Assembly: GCA_029261035.1 (NCBI GenBank)
Contig: JAJDCD010000006.1
Location: forward strand, 1 to 64,000
Source of the DNA: Candidatus Omnitrophota bacterium
Lineage (GTDB): Bacteria > Omnitrophota > Omnitrophia > Omnitrophales > JACROU01
Reading direction: 5' to 3'
Length of the DNA stretch: 64,000 bases
Made by a program: the position numbers and the translations under genes. The stretch's first letter is position 1. Each line of letters begins with the position of its first letter. The notes below the pieces were generated by a model that saw nothing but the letters and a program-made list of their open reading frames with translations, searched no databases and was not told the DNA's origin. Positions 28,815 through 37,522 of this stretch are shown piece after piece.

Positions 28815-29270
28815 ATGGATTTTGATTGGAGTGTTATTCTTCCTTTGGGGAGTGCTCTTATTTTAGGTGGGTTTGTTGGTTTTGAAAGGGAGTTGGTGGG
28901 TAAAGCCGCTGGATTTAGAACCCATTCTATTGTAAGCGTTGGAGCGGCATTGATTATGATGATTTCAATTATGATGTTCGAGAGCTTTAAGGGGCAGGGT
29001 GCTGTAAGCGATCCTTCTCGTATTGCAGCGCAGGTTGTGAGTGGTATTGGATTTTTGGGTGCTGGAGCCATCATTCGTTCGGGTGTGTCTGTGGTAGGGA
29101 TTACTACAGCAGCTACATTATGGGTTTGTGCGGGCATAGGATTGGCTTGTGGGGCAGGTTATTATAATATAGCAATAATTACGACGCTTTTAGTGATTTT
29201 GGTGTTAATTGTTTTCCGCTATTTGGATCAATATATCTCCTCTAAAAAGTCTTCTGAAAATGGCATATAA
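28815..29270 (+). CDS. MgtC/SapB family membrane protein
   Basis: A small inner-membrane protein with four or five hydrophobic segments. The family core is LILGGFVGFERELVGKAAGFRTHSIVSVGAAL and GIGFLGAGAIIRSG with TTAATLWVCAGIGLACG. 151 residues covers the membrane domain only; the C-terminal ACT-like domain of MgtC is absent, as in most SapB-type members. Function may relate to Mg homeostasis, but this is not shown here. GGAGGG precedes the ATG. Confidence 0.86.
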   Translation: MDFDWSVILPLGSALILGGFVGFERELVGKAAGFRTHSIVSVGAALIMMISIMMFESFKGQGAVSDPSRIAAQVVSGIGFLGAGAIIRSGVSVVGITTAATLWVCAGIGLACGAGYYNIAIITTLLVILVLIVFRYLDQYISSKKSSENGI

Positions 29271-29311
29271 TGTGGTGAGAAAGGCCCGATAAGGGTATCT
29301 GAAACCATTCA

Positions 29312-29340
29312 TTGACAGCACCCCGTTTCCTTAATAGAAT
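29312..29340 (+). promoter_or_regulatory. Sigma70-type promoter upstream of hisG
   Basis: TTGACA at 29312-29317, a 17-nt spacer and TAGAAT at 29335-29340, a near-consensus match. The transcript would start near 29347 and read hisG, the bS22-like gene and possibly ispE-spoVG. Confidence 0.7.
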
Positions 29341-29379
29341 ATACGGCTTTTATTAGTAAATAGAAAGGATTCTTGTGAT

Positions 29380-30252
29380 ATGCCTACGTTGAAGTTAGGG
29401 CTTCCCAAGGGTAGCCTAGAAAAGTCTACCTACGAATTATTTAATAAAGCTGGTTTTAATATCAGTTCTGCGTCTCGATCTTATTTTCCTTCTGTAGACG
29501 ATGATGAGCTAGAAGTAGTTCTTTTTCGTCCTCAAGAAATGGCTCGCTATGTTGAGGATGGAGTTATTGATTGTGGTTTAACCGGTAAAGATTGGATTGA
29601 AGAGAACGGATCTAAAATTGTTGAAGTTGCAGAGTTAGCTTACTCGAAACAAACGCGAAACCCTATACGATGGGTGCTGGCTGTTCATAATGATTCGCCT
29701 ATTAAAAGCGTTAAGGGGTTACAGGGAAAAACTATTGCAACAGAACTGATGAATGTAACAAAGAATTATTTAAAAAAACATAAGATAAAAGCTCAGGTTG
29801 AATTTTCTTGGGGGGCGACAGAAGTAAAACCTCCAAAACTTGCAGATGCCATTGTTGAGGCTACTGAGACAGGGTCTAGTTTGCGTGCAAACAATTTAAG
29901 AATTGTAGATACTGTTTTAACATCGACAACTCGTTTTATTGCTAGTAAAGAATCTCTTAAGAATAGTTGGAAAAAAAAGAAAATTGAAAACATAGCACTT
30001 CTTTTATCTTCAGCAATTTTAGCTAGAGAAAAAGTAGGTCTTAAGATGAATGTTTCGTCAAAAGATTTAAAGAAAGTTATTAAGATTTTACCTGCGCTAA
30101 AGAAACCAACAGTCATGCCTCTTTCAGATGGGAAGTGGTTTGATGTTGATACAATTATAGATGAGAAGGTTGTAAGAGTTTTAATTCCTGAGTTGAAAAA
30201 AGCAGGAGCTTCAGGGATTATTGAATATCCGTTGAATAAAGTAATTTATTAA
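29380..30252 (+). CDS. hisG: ATP phosphoribosyltransferase, long form
   Basis: First step of histidine synthesis, joining PRPP to [40 protein letters not shown], and the PRPP-loop region [17 protein letters not shown] identify the catalytic domain. The 290-residue length includes a C-terminal regulatory domain ([19 protein letters not shown]), so this is the HisZ-independent, histidine-inhibited form. No other his gene is in the window; hisG stands behind its own promoter. Confidence 0.93.
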   Translation: MPTLKLGLPKGSLEKSTYELFNKAGFNISSASRSYFPSVDDDELEVVLFRPQEMARYVEDGVIDCGLTGKDWIEENGSKIVEVAELAYSKQTRNPIRWVLAVHNDSPIKSVKGLQGKTIATELMNVTKNYLKKHKIKAQVEFSWGATEVKPPKLADAIVEATETGSSLRANNLRIVDTVLTSTTRFIASKESLKNSWKKKKIENIALLLSSAILAREKVGLKMNVSSKDLKKVIKILPALKKPTVMPLSDGKWFDVDTIIDEKVVRVLIPELKKAGASGIIEYPLNKVIY

Positions 30253-30258
30253 TTTATT

Positions 30259-30282
30259 CTCAAATTCTATTTAGAATTTGAG
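30259..30282 (+). terminator. Perfect hairpin after hisG
   Basis: A 10-bp perfect stem with loop ATTT, CTCAAATTCT (30259-30268) pairing with AGAATTTGAG (30273-30282). Only TTT follows, so it is a weak intrinsic terminator or an mRNA-stability element before the small ribosomal-protein-like gene. Confidence 0.4.
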
Positions 30283-30303
30283 TTTGGAAAGGAAAATGAA
30301 GAT

Positions 30304-30402
30304 ATGCCTTGTGGTAAGAAGCGTAAGAAAAAGAAAATGAATAAGCACAAAAGAAAAAAGAAGCTTAGAAAAAACCGCCATAAAAAGAAAACCTGGTCTT
30401 AA
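30304..30402 (+). CDS. 32-residue basic protein, AURKAIP1/COX24 (mS38, bS22-like) family
   Basis: A very small, highly basic protein beginning MPCGKKRKKKKMNKHKRKKK and ending HKKKTWS. The KKRKKKKMNKHKRKKKLRKNRHKKK pattern is that of the C-terminal domain of mitochondrial mS38 (AURKAIP1/COX24) and bacterial homologues; the mycobacterial bS22 sits at the 30S decoding-side helix 44 region. Start chosen for GGAAAGGAAA upstream and the family-like MxxGKKRK opening. Role as a ribosomal protein is inferred. It lies alone between hisG and ispE. Confidence 0.78.
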   Translation: MPCGKKRKKKKMNKHKRKKKLRKNRHKKKTWS

Positions 30403-30410
30403 GAGTTTCT

Positions 30411-30445
30411 GACAGAATCAGATAGGAGTGCTTCTGACTTCTGTC
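30411..30445 (+). other. Long stem-loop between the bS22-like gene and ispE
   Basis: GACAGAA (30411-30417) pairs with TTCTGTC (30439-30445), and inside it TCAGA pairs with TCTGA with one bulged C: a 12-bp stem with a 10-nt loop. No T-run follows, so it is not an ordinary terminator. It could protect or process the bS22-like mRNA. It lies 19 nt before ispE. Confidence 0.5.
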
Positions 30446-30464
30446 ACGCTTGTGGGTAACCGCC

Positions 30465-31391
30465 ATGAATAAAATAATCATTCCAGCCCCAGCCAAGACT
30501 AATTTAACCCTTCATATTCAGAAAAAACGTTCTGATGGATTTCATGGTTTAATATCCTTATTCCAAAGAATTTCGTTGTGTGACGACATCTCTCTTTCAA
30601 AAAATGATTCTAAAAAACTCAATTTTAAAGTTTCAAACAAAAAACTTTCCCAAATCAAAGAAAATTTAATAGAAAAAGCATATCGATTGCTTTCGCAAGA
30701 AGTGGGCTTTTCTCCTGGACTTACTGTATTTTTGAAGAAGCGAATTCCTATGGGAGCTGGTTTGGGGGGTGGAAGTAGCGACGTAGCCTCATTTTTAATG
30801 GGAGTAAATCAGCTTTACTCTTTAAATCTTACTCGATCTCGTCTCTGTCGTCTGGGAGCTCGAATTGGTTCTGACGTTCCTTTTTTTCTTTATGATACCC
30901 CTTTGGCTCTGGTCGAGGGTCGCGGAGAAAGGGTTCGTCCTTTGGGTGTGAAATTGGACTTAGTTTATTTGATCGTTAGTTTTCGTAAGTCTTTTTCAAC
31001 AAAAGAGATGTATCATCTTTTTGACCTTAAATTACAGCAACCCCTTTCCTTGACAAAGGTTAGAGCCGATGCTAAAATCTGTCTCTCTTTGTTATATCGC
31101 AGAGAGTTATGCAAGGCGACTCCATATTTGATTAACGATTTTAACTCCATTGCAGAGGACAAATTTGCTCGCATAAGTCAGTTGTATTGCCGTTGGAGAG
31201 GAAAGAAAATTCCTCACTTCTTGTCCGGAAGCGGGTCGTCAGTTGTTGCTGCATTTGAATCTAACAGGGCCGCTGCAAGTGAACAAAGGCTACTAAGAGA
31301 AGTTGGGTATCGTGATACGACTATTTGCGAACCTTATTCTTTTAGCCTTAACACTTACCTGAAAGAGGAGTTGAGTCGTGAAGATAACTGA
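30465..31391 (+). CDS. ispE: 4-diphosphocytidyl-2-C-methyl-D-erythritol kinase
   Basis: Phosphorylates CDP-ME in the MEP isoprenoid pathway. The opening is PAPAKTNLTLHI with GFHGL; the GHMP ATP loop is PMGAGLGGGSSDVASFL (near residue 95) and the third motif is FLSGSGSSVVAAF. I choose the ATG at 30465 (MNKIIIPAPAKTN) over the in-frame GTG at 30450. 308 residues, slightly long. It overlaps spoVG by 14 nt, a conserved pairing. Confidence 0.92.
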   Translation: MNKIIIPAPAKTNLTLHIQKKRSDGFHGLISLFQRISLCDDISLSKNDSKKLNFKVSNKKLSQIKENLIEKAYRLLSQEVGFSPGLTVFLKKRIPMGAGLGGGSSDVASFLMGVNQLYSLNLTRSRLCRLGARIGSDVPFFLYDTPLALVEGRGERVRPLGVKLDLVYLIVSFRKSFSTKEMYHLFDLKLQQPLSLTKVRADAKICLSLLYRRELCKATPYLINDFNSIAEDKFARISQLYCRWRGKKIPHFLSGSGSSVVAAFESNRAAASEQRLLREVGYRDTTICEPYSFSLNTYLKEELSREDN

Positions 31392-31773
31392 AGTTCGGGT
31401 TTACAAAAAACAAGATACAAAGAATAAATTACGTGCCTTTTGTACCATAACTATCGATGATAGTTTTGTTGTTAGGGACATCAAAGTAATTGAGGGAAGC
31501 AAAGGTCTTTTTGTTGCGATGCCTTCTAGAAAACAGAAAGAACCGTGCCCTGCTTGTAATCATTTAGTTGATCTGGGAAGCAAGTTTTGTAGTCATTGTG
31601 GTGCTAACATAGAGGGTGTTGCTTCTTCGGAAGCTGTCCACGGGACAGATAAACAAAATCAGCATAAAGATATTGCTCATCCTATTACTTTAGAATGTCG
31701 CGAATATATACAAAAAACAGTCTTAGAAGCTTATGAAAAAGATGCCTCTTCATCCGCATCAAATGCAGTTTAA
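31378..31773 (+). CDS. spoVG: SpoVG-family RNA/DNA-binding regulator with inserted zinc ribbon
   Basis: SpoVG proteins are small nucleic-acid-binding regulators. The N-terminal half, MKITEVRVYKKQ through GLFVAMPSRK, is typical. The family C-terminal half (DIAHPITLECREYIQKTVLEAYE) normally follows at once. Here about 43 residues are inserted (54-96), containing CPAC (57, 60) and CSHC (71, 74), a zinc-ribbon pattern. Total 131 residues against about 85-100. Start GTG 31378 lies inside the ispE end, with GAGGAG upstream. The insertion does not break the frame. Confidence 0.85.
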   Translation: MKITEVRVYKKQDTKNKLRAFCTITIDDSFVVRDIKVIEGSKGLFVAMPSRKQKEPCPACNHLVDLGSKFCSHCGANIEGVASSEAVHGTDKQNQHKDIAHPITLECREYIQKTVLEAYEKDASSSASNAV

Positions 31774-31805
31774 TTAGCTTTTAGTTAACTTTTTGTTTTT
31801 GTATT

Positions 31806-31846
31806 AAATGGTACGAAATTCTACATAGAGTTCGTGCCATTTTTTT
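31806..31846 (+). terminator. Strong rho-independent terminator after spoVG
   Basis: A 12-bp stem (AAATGGTACGAA at 31806-31817 with TTCGTGCCATTT at 31831-31842, one G-U pair), a 13-nt loop and seven consecutive T to 31846. It ends the ispE-spoVG transcript before tRNA-Gln. Confidence 0.85.
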
Positions 31847-31877
31847 GTCTTTATTATTAAAATCTTTTATTTGATTT

Positions 31878-31951
31878 TGCCCGATGGTGTAACGGTAACA
31901 CACCGCCCTTTGGAGGCGTGATTCGAGGTTCGAATCCTCGTCGGGCAGCCA
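31878..31951 (+). tRNA. tRNA-Gln (anticodon UUG), CCA encoded
   Basis: A 74-nt cloverleaf. Acceptor TGCCCGA pairs with TCGGGCA, the discriminator is G73 and CCA is encoded. The D arm is GTGT-AACGGTA-ACAC, the anticodon loop CTTTGGA gives anticodon TTG (UUG, decoding CAA), and the T arm is CGAGG-TTCGAAT-CCTCG. The first pair of the anticodon stem is a C-T mismatch. GatCAB in this window may supply its glutamine. A tRNA-Gln next to ispE/prs/rplY/pth is also seen in Proteobacteria. Confidence 0.95.
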
Positions 31952-31966
31952 TACACTACAAGAGGG

Positions 31967-32025
31967 TATGGCGAAGCCATATGAAGTAAAACTGGTATGA
32001 GCCCTGCACCCTTGTGGTACAGGGC
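31967..32025 (+). other. Two hairpins in the tRNA-Gln to clpX spacer
   Basis: TATGGC-GAA-GCCATA (31967-31981) and GCCCTG/CAGGGC (32001-32006 with 32020-32025, with an inner CAC-CCTT-GTG stem). Neither has a T-run. They probably mark tRNA 3' processing or the clpX 5' leader, if tRNA and clpX share a transcript. Confidence 0.45.
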
Positions 32026-32057
32026 CAAATAAAAACACTTCGAAAGTTGGGTTTGGA

Positions 32058-33341
32058 ATGGTTAAAAACAAACAAGAAAAATGCTCGTTTTGTGAACGAG
32101 ACAAATCAGGTGACATTAAAAAGATTTTTGCAGGACCCAATGCCTATATTTGCGATGTCTGCGTTCGTATTTGTTTCGAAATTCTTCAAAAAGATAAAAC
32201 GGTAAAGCAATCTCAGCTAAAAAGTAAAGCTGATGAGAAAGCTTTTGATGTTTCTAATTTTGTTGTTCCTAAGCCAAAAGATATTAAACGAAAATTAGAT
32301 GATTTTATTATTGGCCAAGAGAGTGCTAAGAAACTCATCTCTGTAGCGGTTCATAATCATTATAAGAGAATTAAACACAAAGATAGCAATGATGATGTTC
32401 AGTTGGAAAAATCGAATATCCTATTTATTGGACCAACGGGTTCTGGAAAAACTTTAATGGCAAGAACGCTCGCAAAGTTATTGGATGTTCCTTTGGCTAT
32501 TTGTGACGCTACGGCTTTGACAGAGGCGGGGTATGTTGGTGAAGATGTTGAAAACGTGCTTTTAAGACTGTTGCAAGCTTCTAACTTTGATGCTAAGAAA
32601 GCAGAGCTTGGAATTGTTTATATTGATGAAATTGATAAAGTTGCCAGAACCACGGATAATGTTTCTATTACCCGAGATGTTAGCGGTGAAGGGGTTCAGC
32701 AAGCACTTTTAAAATTATTAGAAGGAACTATTGCTAACATTCCCCCTCAAGGCGGGAGAAAGCATCCTCAGCAAGAGTATATCCAAGTGGATACAACCAA
32801 TATTCTATTTATTTGTGGAGGAACATTCGCACATTTAGAAAATTTAATTGAAAGACGAATTTCTAATAAATCTATGGGGTTTGGGGCTGAAGTAAAGTCT
32901 AAATCTAAAAAGAAAATTGGTGAAATTCTCTCTAAAGTGGAAACGGAAGATCTTTTGAAATTTGGGTTTATTCCAGAATTTGTTGGACGCTTTGGTGCAA
33001 TGACTACTTTGGATGGTTTAGGGGAAGAAGATTTAGTTCGAGTTTTAACAGAACCTAAAAATGCGCTATTAAAACAGTACTCAAAGTTTCTTAAACTTGA
33101 AAATGTGAAGTTAGTATTTGAGGACGACGCTTTAAAAGAAGTTGCAAAGAGAGCTATTAAGAAGAAAACCGGAGCAAGAGCTTTGCGGATGATTTTGGAA
33201 GAGTTGATGTTGGAAGTGATGTATGAAATTCCCTCAGATGAAAACATCGAAGAATGTATTATTACTCGTGCAGTTGTTCAGAAAAAAGAATCCCCTATTT
33301 TAATTCGTAAAGTAGTAGATAGGGAGGTTTCTGCAGCCTAA
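32058..33341 (+). CDS. clpX: ATP-dependent Clp protease ATP-binding subunit ClpX
   Basis: AAA+ unfoldase that feeds ClpP. The N-terminal zinc domain has C9, C12, C31(region YICDVC) and its CxxC pair; then [15 protein letters not shown] (Walker A), IVYIDEIDK (Walker B) and [11 protein letters not shown]. 427 residues, normal. No clpP or tig lies beside it, which is unusual. ATG 32058 is preceded by GTTTGGA. Stop overlaps the next permease start by one base. Confidence 0.96.
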   Translation: MVKNKQEKCSFCERDKSGDIKKIFAGPNAYICDVCVRICFEILQKDKTVKQSQLKSKADEKAFDVSNFVVPKPKDIKRKLDDFIIGQESAKKLISVAVHNHYKRIKHKDSNDDVQLEKSNILFIGPTGSGKTLMARTLAKLLDVPLAICDATALTEAGYVGEDVENVLLRLLQASNFDAKKAELGIVYIDEIDKVARTTDNVSITRDVSGEGVQQALLKLLEGTIANIPPQGGRKHPQQEYIQVDTTNILFICGGTFAHLENLIERRISNKSMGFGAEVKSKSKKKIGEILSKVETEDLLKFGFIPEFVGRFGAMTTLDGLGEEDLVRVLTEPKNALLKQYSKFLKLENVKLVFEDDALKEVAKRAIKKKTGARALRMILEELMLEVMYEIPSDENIEECIITRAVVQKKESPILIRKVVDREVSAA

Positions 33342-34312
33342 TGAATAATACTGAAACATTACCTAAAGCAAAAGATGGGATAACAAGACAAAAAATAAAA
33401 CGTAGTAAAATTGAAATGAAAAATGCTTCAAAAGAAGCTGTTGCGGCATATTTGTTTTTAATGCCCAATTTTTTAGGCTTCTTAGTTTTCACGTCTTTAC
33501 CCGTAGTTTTTTCATTTCTTTTAGGGTTTGTTCAGTGGGATTTGTTGTCCGCGCCAATATGGGTAGGTTTTGAAAACTACATCCAGCTTTTTAAAGACCC
33601 CTACTTTTGGAAATATTCTTGGAATACACTTTTTATGATGTTAGGTATTCCGATTGGAATGATGGGATCTTTGCTCTTAGCTTTAGCTATGAATCAAAAG
33701 ATTAAGGGAATTGTTTTTTTTAGAACTGTTTATTTTTTACCCACCATTTGTTCTGGTGTAGCGATTTTTGTATTATGGCGGTTTATTTACAATCCTGATT
33801 TTGGTTTATTTAATATGGTGATTGGAAAATTTGGAGATGTTGTAGGACTTCCTTTGGTGGGCCCAAACTGGTTAACAGACGAAAAATGGGCAAAACCCGC
33901 TTTAATTATTATGGGGATTTGGCAAACTGTGGGTGGTCACAACATGATTTTATATCTTGCAGGGTTACAAGGCATCCCAAAGGATTTGTATGAGGCTGCT
34001 TCAATTGATGGTGCTAATGGGTGGCAAAGGTTTTGGAATATCACCTGGCCGCATTTGTCTCCAACAACTTTTTTTATTGGTGTGATGAGTTTGATTGGTG
34101 GTTTTCAATCCGGGTTTGATGCTGCATATGTAATGACGGGTGGAGGGCCGAATGGTTCTACCACTACGATTATGTATTATATTTTTAATAATGCGTTTCA
34201 ATGGACTAATATGGGGTATGCAGCTGCTATTTCATGGGTCTTGTTTGCTATTATTTTTATTTTCACCATGTTTTATTGGAAAAGTGGTGAAAGATCTGTT
34301 CATTATATGTAG
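33341..34312 (+). CDS. Carbohydrate ABC transporter permease (MalF/UgpA-like)
   Basis: Inner-membrane permease of a CUT1-type sugar importer. After a polar N-terminus of about 30 residues, six membrane segments are readable. The EAA motif that contacts the ATPase is YEAASIDGANGWQRFWNITWPHLSP near residue 215-240, as in MalF-type subunits. 323 residues. It is coupled to clpX (TAATG). No solute-binding protein or ATPase is nearby, so the substrate cannot be inferred. Confidence 0.87.
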   Translation: MNNTETLPKAKDGITRQKIKRSKIEMKNASKEAVAAYLFLMPNFLGFLVFTSLPVVFSFLLGFVQWDLLSAPIWVGFENYIQLFKDPYFWKYSWNTLFMMLGIPIGMMGSLLLALAMNQKIKGIVFFRTVYFLPTICSGVAIFVLWRFIYNPDFGLFNMVIGKFGDVVGLPLVGPNWLTDEKWAKPALIIMGIWQTVGGHNMILYLAGLQGIPKDLYEAASIDGANGWQRFWNITWPHLSPTTFFIGVMSLIGGFQSGFDAAYVMTGGGPNGSTTTIMYYIFNNAFQWTNMGYAAAISWVLFAIIFIFTMFYWKSGERSVHYM

Positions 34313-34323
34313 GGAATTGAAAT

Positions 34324-35205
34324 ATGTCTAAAATACAAACATTTGAAGAGAGCAAGAAGAAGAAGCAAAGGGAAGAAAACATCCGAAAAGCAATAAGTTA
34401 TGTTGTTTTAGGGTTAGGGGCTATTTCTATGATTGCACCCTTTTTGTGGATGTTAACAACTTCTTTAAAAGAACCTGGAATGGTTTTTGAATCATTAAAA
34501 ACCCATTGGTGGAAGGATTGGATCCCAACAACTTTTATTTGGGAGAATTATGTTAAAGCATGGGAAGTTGTTCCGTTTGCGCGATTCTATATGAACTCTG
34601 TTTTTATTGCTTTGTGCACGACTTTTGGCCAAGTGTTTACGAGTGCGATGTCCGGTTACGCATTTTCCAGACTCTACTTCCCTGGTCGAACACAATTGTT
34701 TTTGGGTTATTTAGCTACGATGATGGTTCCACAAGCGGTTACGATTATCCCTGTATTTATTTTATTAAGAAAATTAGGGTGGGTGGATACTTATAAAGCT
34801 GTGATTCTACCTGGGATGTTCACGGCTTATGGAACGTTCATGTTGAGACAGTTTTTTATGAGTTTACCTAGAGATCTTGAGGACGCCGCTAAAATTGATG
34901 GATGTAATTATTTTGGAATTTTTTGGAAAATTATTTTACCTCTATCAAAACCTGCTTTGGCAACGTTAACAACATTTACATTTATGGGTTCTTGGATGAG
35001 TTTTATGTGGCCTTTGATTGTTTTGACTTCCAAAGAAAAATTAACATTACCTGTTGGTTTGGCCTATTTTCAAAGTTTATACTCGACAGACTGGACATTG
35101 TTGATGGCTGGTTCTATGATGGTTTTGTTGCCGGTATTACTTGTATTTATATTTTGTCAACGTTACTTTGTTGAGGGGATTAAGCTTTCAGGAATTAAGG
35201 GTTAG
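34324..35205 (+). CDS. Carbohydrate ABC transporter permease (MalG/UgpE-like)
   Basis: Second permease of the same importer. Six membrane segments, with the EAA motif LEDAAKIDGCNYFGIFWKIILPLSKPAL near residue 180-205 and the MalG-type C-terminus FVEGIKLSGIKG. 293 residues, normal. 11 nt after the first permease. A shared ATPase (MsmX/UgpC type) encoded elsewhere is the likely energiser. Confidence 0.88.
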   Translation: MSKIQTFEESKKKKQREENIRKAISYVVLGLGAISMIAPFLWMLTTSLKEPGMVFESLKTHWWKDWIPTTFIWENYVKAWEVVPFARFYMNSVFIALCTTFGQVFTSAMSGYAFSRLYFPGRTQLFLGYLATMMVPQAVTIIPVFILLRKLGWVDTYKAVILPGMFTAYGTFMLRQFFMSLPRDLEDAAKIDGCNYFGIFWKIILPLSKPALATLTTFTFMGSWMSFMWPLIVLTSKEKLTLPVGLAYFQSLYSTDWTLLMAGSMMVLLPVLLVFIFCQRYFVEGIKLSGIKG

Positions 35206-35221
35206 CTTAAATATAAAAAAT

Positions 35222-36508
35222 ATGCCTTTATTTTCTTTAGATGTTTTGATTTTGGCAGCAGGAAAAGGAACTCGGATGAAGTCCGAGTTGCCTAAGGTGT
35301 TACACCTTTTAGAAGGTAAAACATTAGTTGAGCATGTTTTAGATAGTTTGAGTTCTTTGAAAATAAATTCAAAAGTTATTGTTGTAGGACATGGGGGTTC
35401 TCAGGTTCAAAAACAATTAATTGCTGTAGATGATAAGATTAAGTTTGTTACTCAAGCAAAGCAGTTAGGAACGGCACATGCTGTTCAATGCGCTCATTCG
35501 AAGTTAAAAAACAAAGCGACTCATCTTTTGATTTTAGCTGGGGATGCGCCTTTTATACAGAAGGAAACACTCTGTAAATTTATTCAAAAGCATCAGCAAG
35601 AAAAAGCAGATGTAAGTATTTTGACGTCGTTGTTTTCGGACCCGAAAGGCTATGGAAGAATTGTTCGTAACATAAAAAAACAAGTAGTTGCTATTAGAGA
35701 AGAGCTGGATGCGTCTAGTAAAGAAAAAAGAATCAAAGAAATTAATTCTGGAATTTATCTTTTTAATAAAAAAGCACTATTTACAGCCTTAAAAAAAGTG
35801 AGTTCGAATAATAAGAAAAAAGAATATTATTTAACAGATACGATCCAGATAATGATGGATCAACAAAAAAGAATTTCTGCCTTTAATTTAGCTTTAGAAG
35901 ATGAAGTAATGGGCATTAATTCCAGAACAGATCTGGTTATGGGATATAAAAATCAGAATCAAAAAACAATTGAGAAATTATTAAAACAAGGAGTTACTGT
36001 TGTTTCTCCTGAAAATACTTTTATTGCTAAAGATGTAAAAGTTGGCAAAGATACAGTGATTTATCCTTTTACCTATATTGAAAGCGGGGTAAAGATTGGG
36101 AAGAAATGTCATGTAGGACCTTTTGCAAGATTGAGAGAAAAAACAAATATTAGTGACTTAGCTCAGGTTGGTAGTTATGTGGAGATAGTTCGTTCGGATA
36201 TAGGGAAGAAAACTATGGTGAAGCATTTAAGCTATATTGGAGATGCTTCTATTGGCAATAACGTTAATATTGGAGCTGGAACTATTACTGCAAATTACGA
36301 TGGAAAGAAAAAACATAAAACGCAAGTGCAGGATGGAGCCTTTATTGGCTCGAACACAGTTTTGGTTTCCCCAGTAAAGGTGGGTAAGGGTGCCAAAACT
36401 GGTGCTGGATCCGTTGTGTTAAAAAATAGAGATATACCCAAGGGGGCTGTTGCATTTGGAGTTCCAGCTAAAAATTTTAAGAATAGTAAAAGAAATAAGG
36501 GTAAATAA
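35222..36508 (+). CDS. glmU: Bifunctional GlmU (uridyltransferase/acetyltransferase)
   Basis: Makes UDP-GlcNAc for peptidoglycan and lipid A. The N-domain has LDVLILAAGKGTRMKSELPKVLH and GTAHAVQCA; the C-domain is a left-handed beta-helix with VGPFARLREKT and the catalytic His in VKHLSYIGDASIG, and NYDGKKKHKTQ. I choose ATG 35222 (428 residues), since earlier in-frame starts lie inside the permease gene. It is placed with prs, rplY and pth as in Bacillus. Confidence 0.93.
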   Translation: MPLFSLDVLILAAGKGTRMKSELPKVLHLLEGKTLVEHVLDSLSSLKINSKVIVVGHGGSQVQKQLIAVDDKIKFVTQAKQLGTAHAVQCAHSKLKNKATHLLILAGDAPFIQKETLCKFIQKHQQEKADVSILTSLFSDPKGYGRIVRNIKKQVVAIREELDASSKEKRIKEINSGIYLFNKKALFTALKKVSSNNKKKEYYLTDTIQIMMDQQKRISAFNLALEDEVMGINSRTDLVMGYKNQNQKTIEKLLKQGVTVVSPENTFIAKDVKVGKDTVIYPFTYIESGVKIGKKCHVGPFARLREKTNISDLAQVGSYVEIVRSDIGKKTMVKHLSYIGDASIGNNVNIGAGTITANYDGKKKHKTQVQDGAFIGSNTVLVSPVKVGKGAKTGAGSVVLKNRDIPKGAVAFGVPAKNFKNSKRNKGK

Positions 36509-36510
36509 GA

Positions 36511-37464
36511 ATGAAAAAAATATCAGTAATAGCAGGTAATTCAAATTTAAAGTTGGCAAAAGATATATGTGAACATTTAAAAGTTTCTGTTGGTCAGACT
36601 ATATGTGAAAGTTTCCCCGGCGGTGAAATTCATGTCCAAATCAAAGAAAATATTCGTGGACAGGATGTTTTTATTGTTCAGCCGACATGTTATCCACCCA
36701 ATGACAGTATGATGGAATTGTTTTTGCTTATTGATGCTGCTAGAAGGGCATCTGCAGCTCGTATTACTGCAGTGGTTCCTTATTATGGATATGCCAGACA
36801 AGATCGTAAGGATAGACCTCGTGTTCCTATTTCAGCGAAATTAGTTGCTAACTTAATAAGTACAGCGGGAGCAGACAGAATTTTGACCATGGATTTACAT
36901 GCGGGGCAAATTCAAGGGTTTTTTGATATTCCTGTAGATCATTTATATTCGATTAATGTACTAACTTCTTATTTCAAAAAGAAGAAAATTAAAGATTTGA
37001 TTGTCGTCTCTCCCGATGTGGGTGGTATTAAAATGGCTAGAGCTTATTCAAAAGTATTAAACTCTCCTTTTGCTATTGTGGATAAGCAAAGACAGAGTGC
37101 GAAAAAGACAAAAGTAATGAACGTGATAGGAGATATTAAAGATAAAAATGTTGTTATTGTGGATGATTTAATTTCTACGGGAGGTTCTTTGGTTGAAGCG
37201 GCTAATGCTTTAAGAGCCAATGGAGCTAAAGATGTATATGCAGCAATTGTACATCCTGTTTTGGCAGACCCTGCTGTAGAACGAATAAAGAAATCAATTC
37301 TTAAAGAAGTTATTGTAACTGACTCGATTCCGATTCCTAAAAATAGGAAAACGTCGAAAATTAAAGTGTTGTCAGTTGCGCCACTTCTTGCTGAGACTAT
37401 CCGAAGAATTCATCAGAATAGATCTGTAAGTTCTTTGTTTGCTCGAGCTGGAGTTGAAGCGTAG
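36511..37464 (+). CDS. prs: Ribose-phosphate pyrophosphokinase
   Basis: Makes PRPP for nucleotide, histidine and tryptophan synthesis. Motifs are ESFPGGEIHVQI, VVPYYGYARQDRKDRPR (catalytic His-containing class I pattern), LTMDLHAGQIQGFFDIPVDHL and the PRPP loop VVIVDDLISTGGSLVEAA. 317 residues, normal class I. It starts 2 nt after glmU. Confidence 0.96.
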   Translation: MKKISVIAGNSNLKLAKDICEHLKVSVGQTICESFPGGEIHVQIKENIRGQDVFIVQPTCYPPNDSMMELFLLIDAARRASAARITAVVPYYGYARQDRKDRPRVPISAKLVANLISTAGADRILTMDLHAGQIQGFFDIPVDHLYSINVLTSYFKKKKIKDLIVVSPDVGGIKMARAYSKVLNSPFAIVDKQRQSAKKTKVMNVIGDIKDKNVVIVDDLISTGGSLVEAANALRANGAKDVYAAIVHPVLADPAVERIKKSILKEVIVTDSIPIPKNRKTSKIKVLSVAPLLAETIRRIHQNRSVSSLFARAGVEA

Positions 37465-37522
37465 ACGGAATTGTGAAGATGAACACCTTCACTAAAAATA
37501 TAGAAAAAGGGGATAACGAACA

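Noticed and set aside
32768-33247. 159-codon ORF on the minus strand inside clpX
   Set aside because: Antisense shadow of clpX; low-complexity hydrophobic translation.
35141-35221. Upstream start for glmU, with 27 more residues
   Set aside because: It overlaps the permease gene by 65 nt, and the added residues do not match GlmU.
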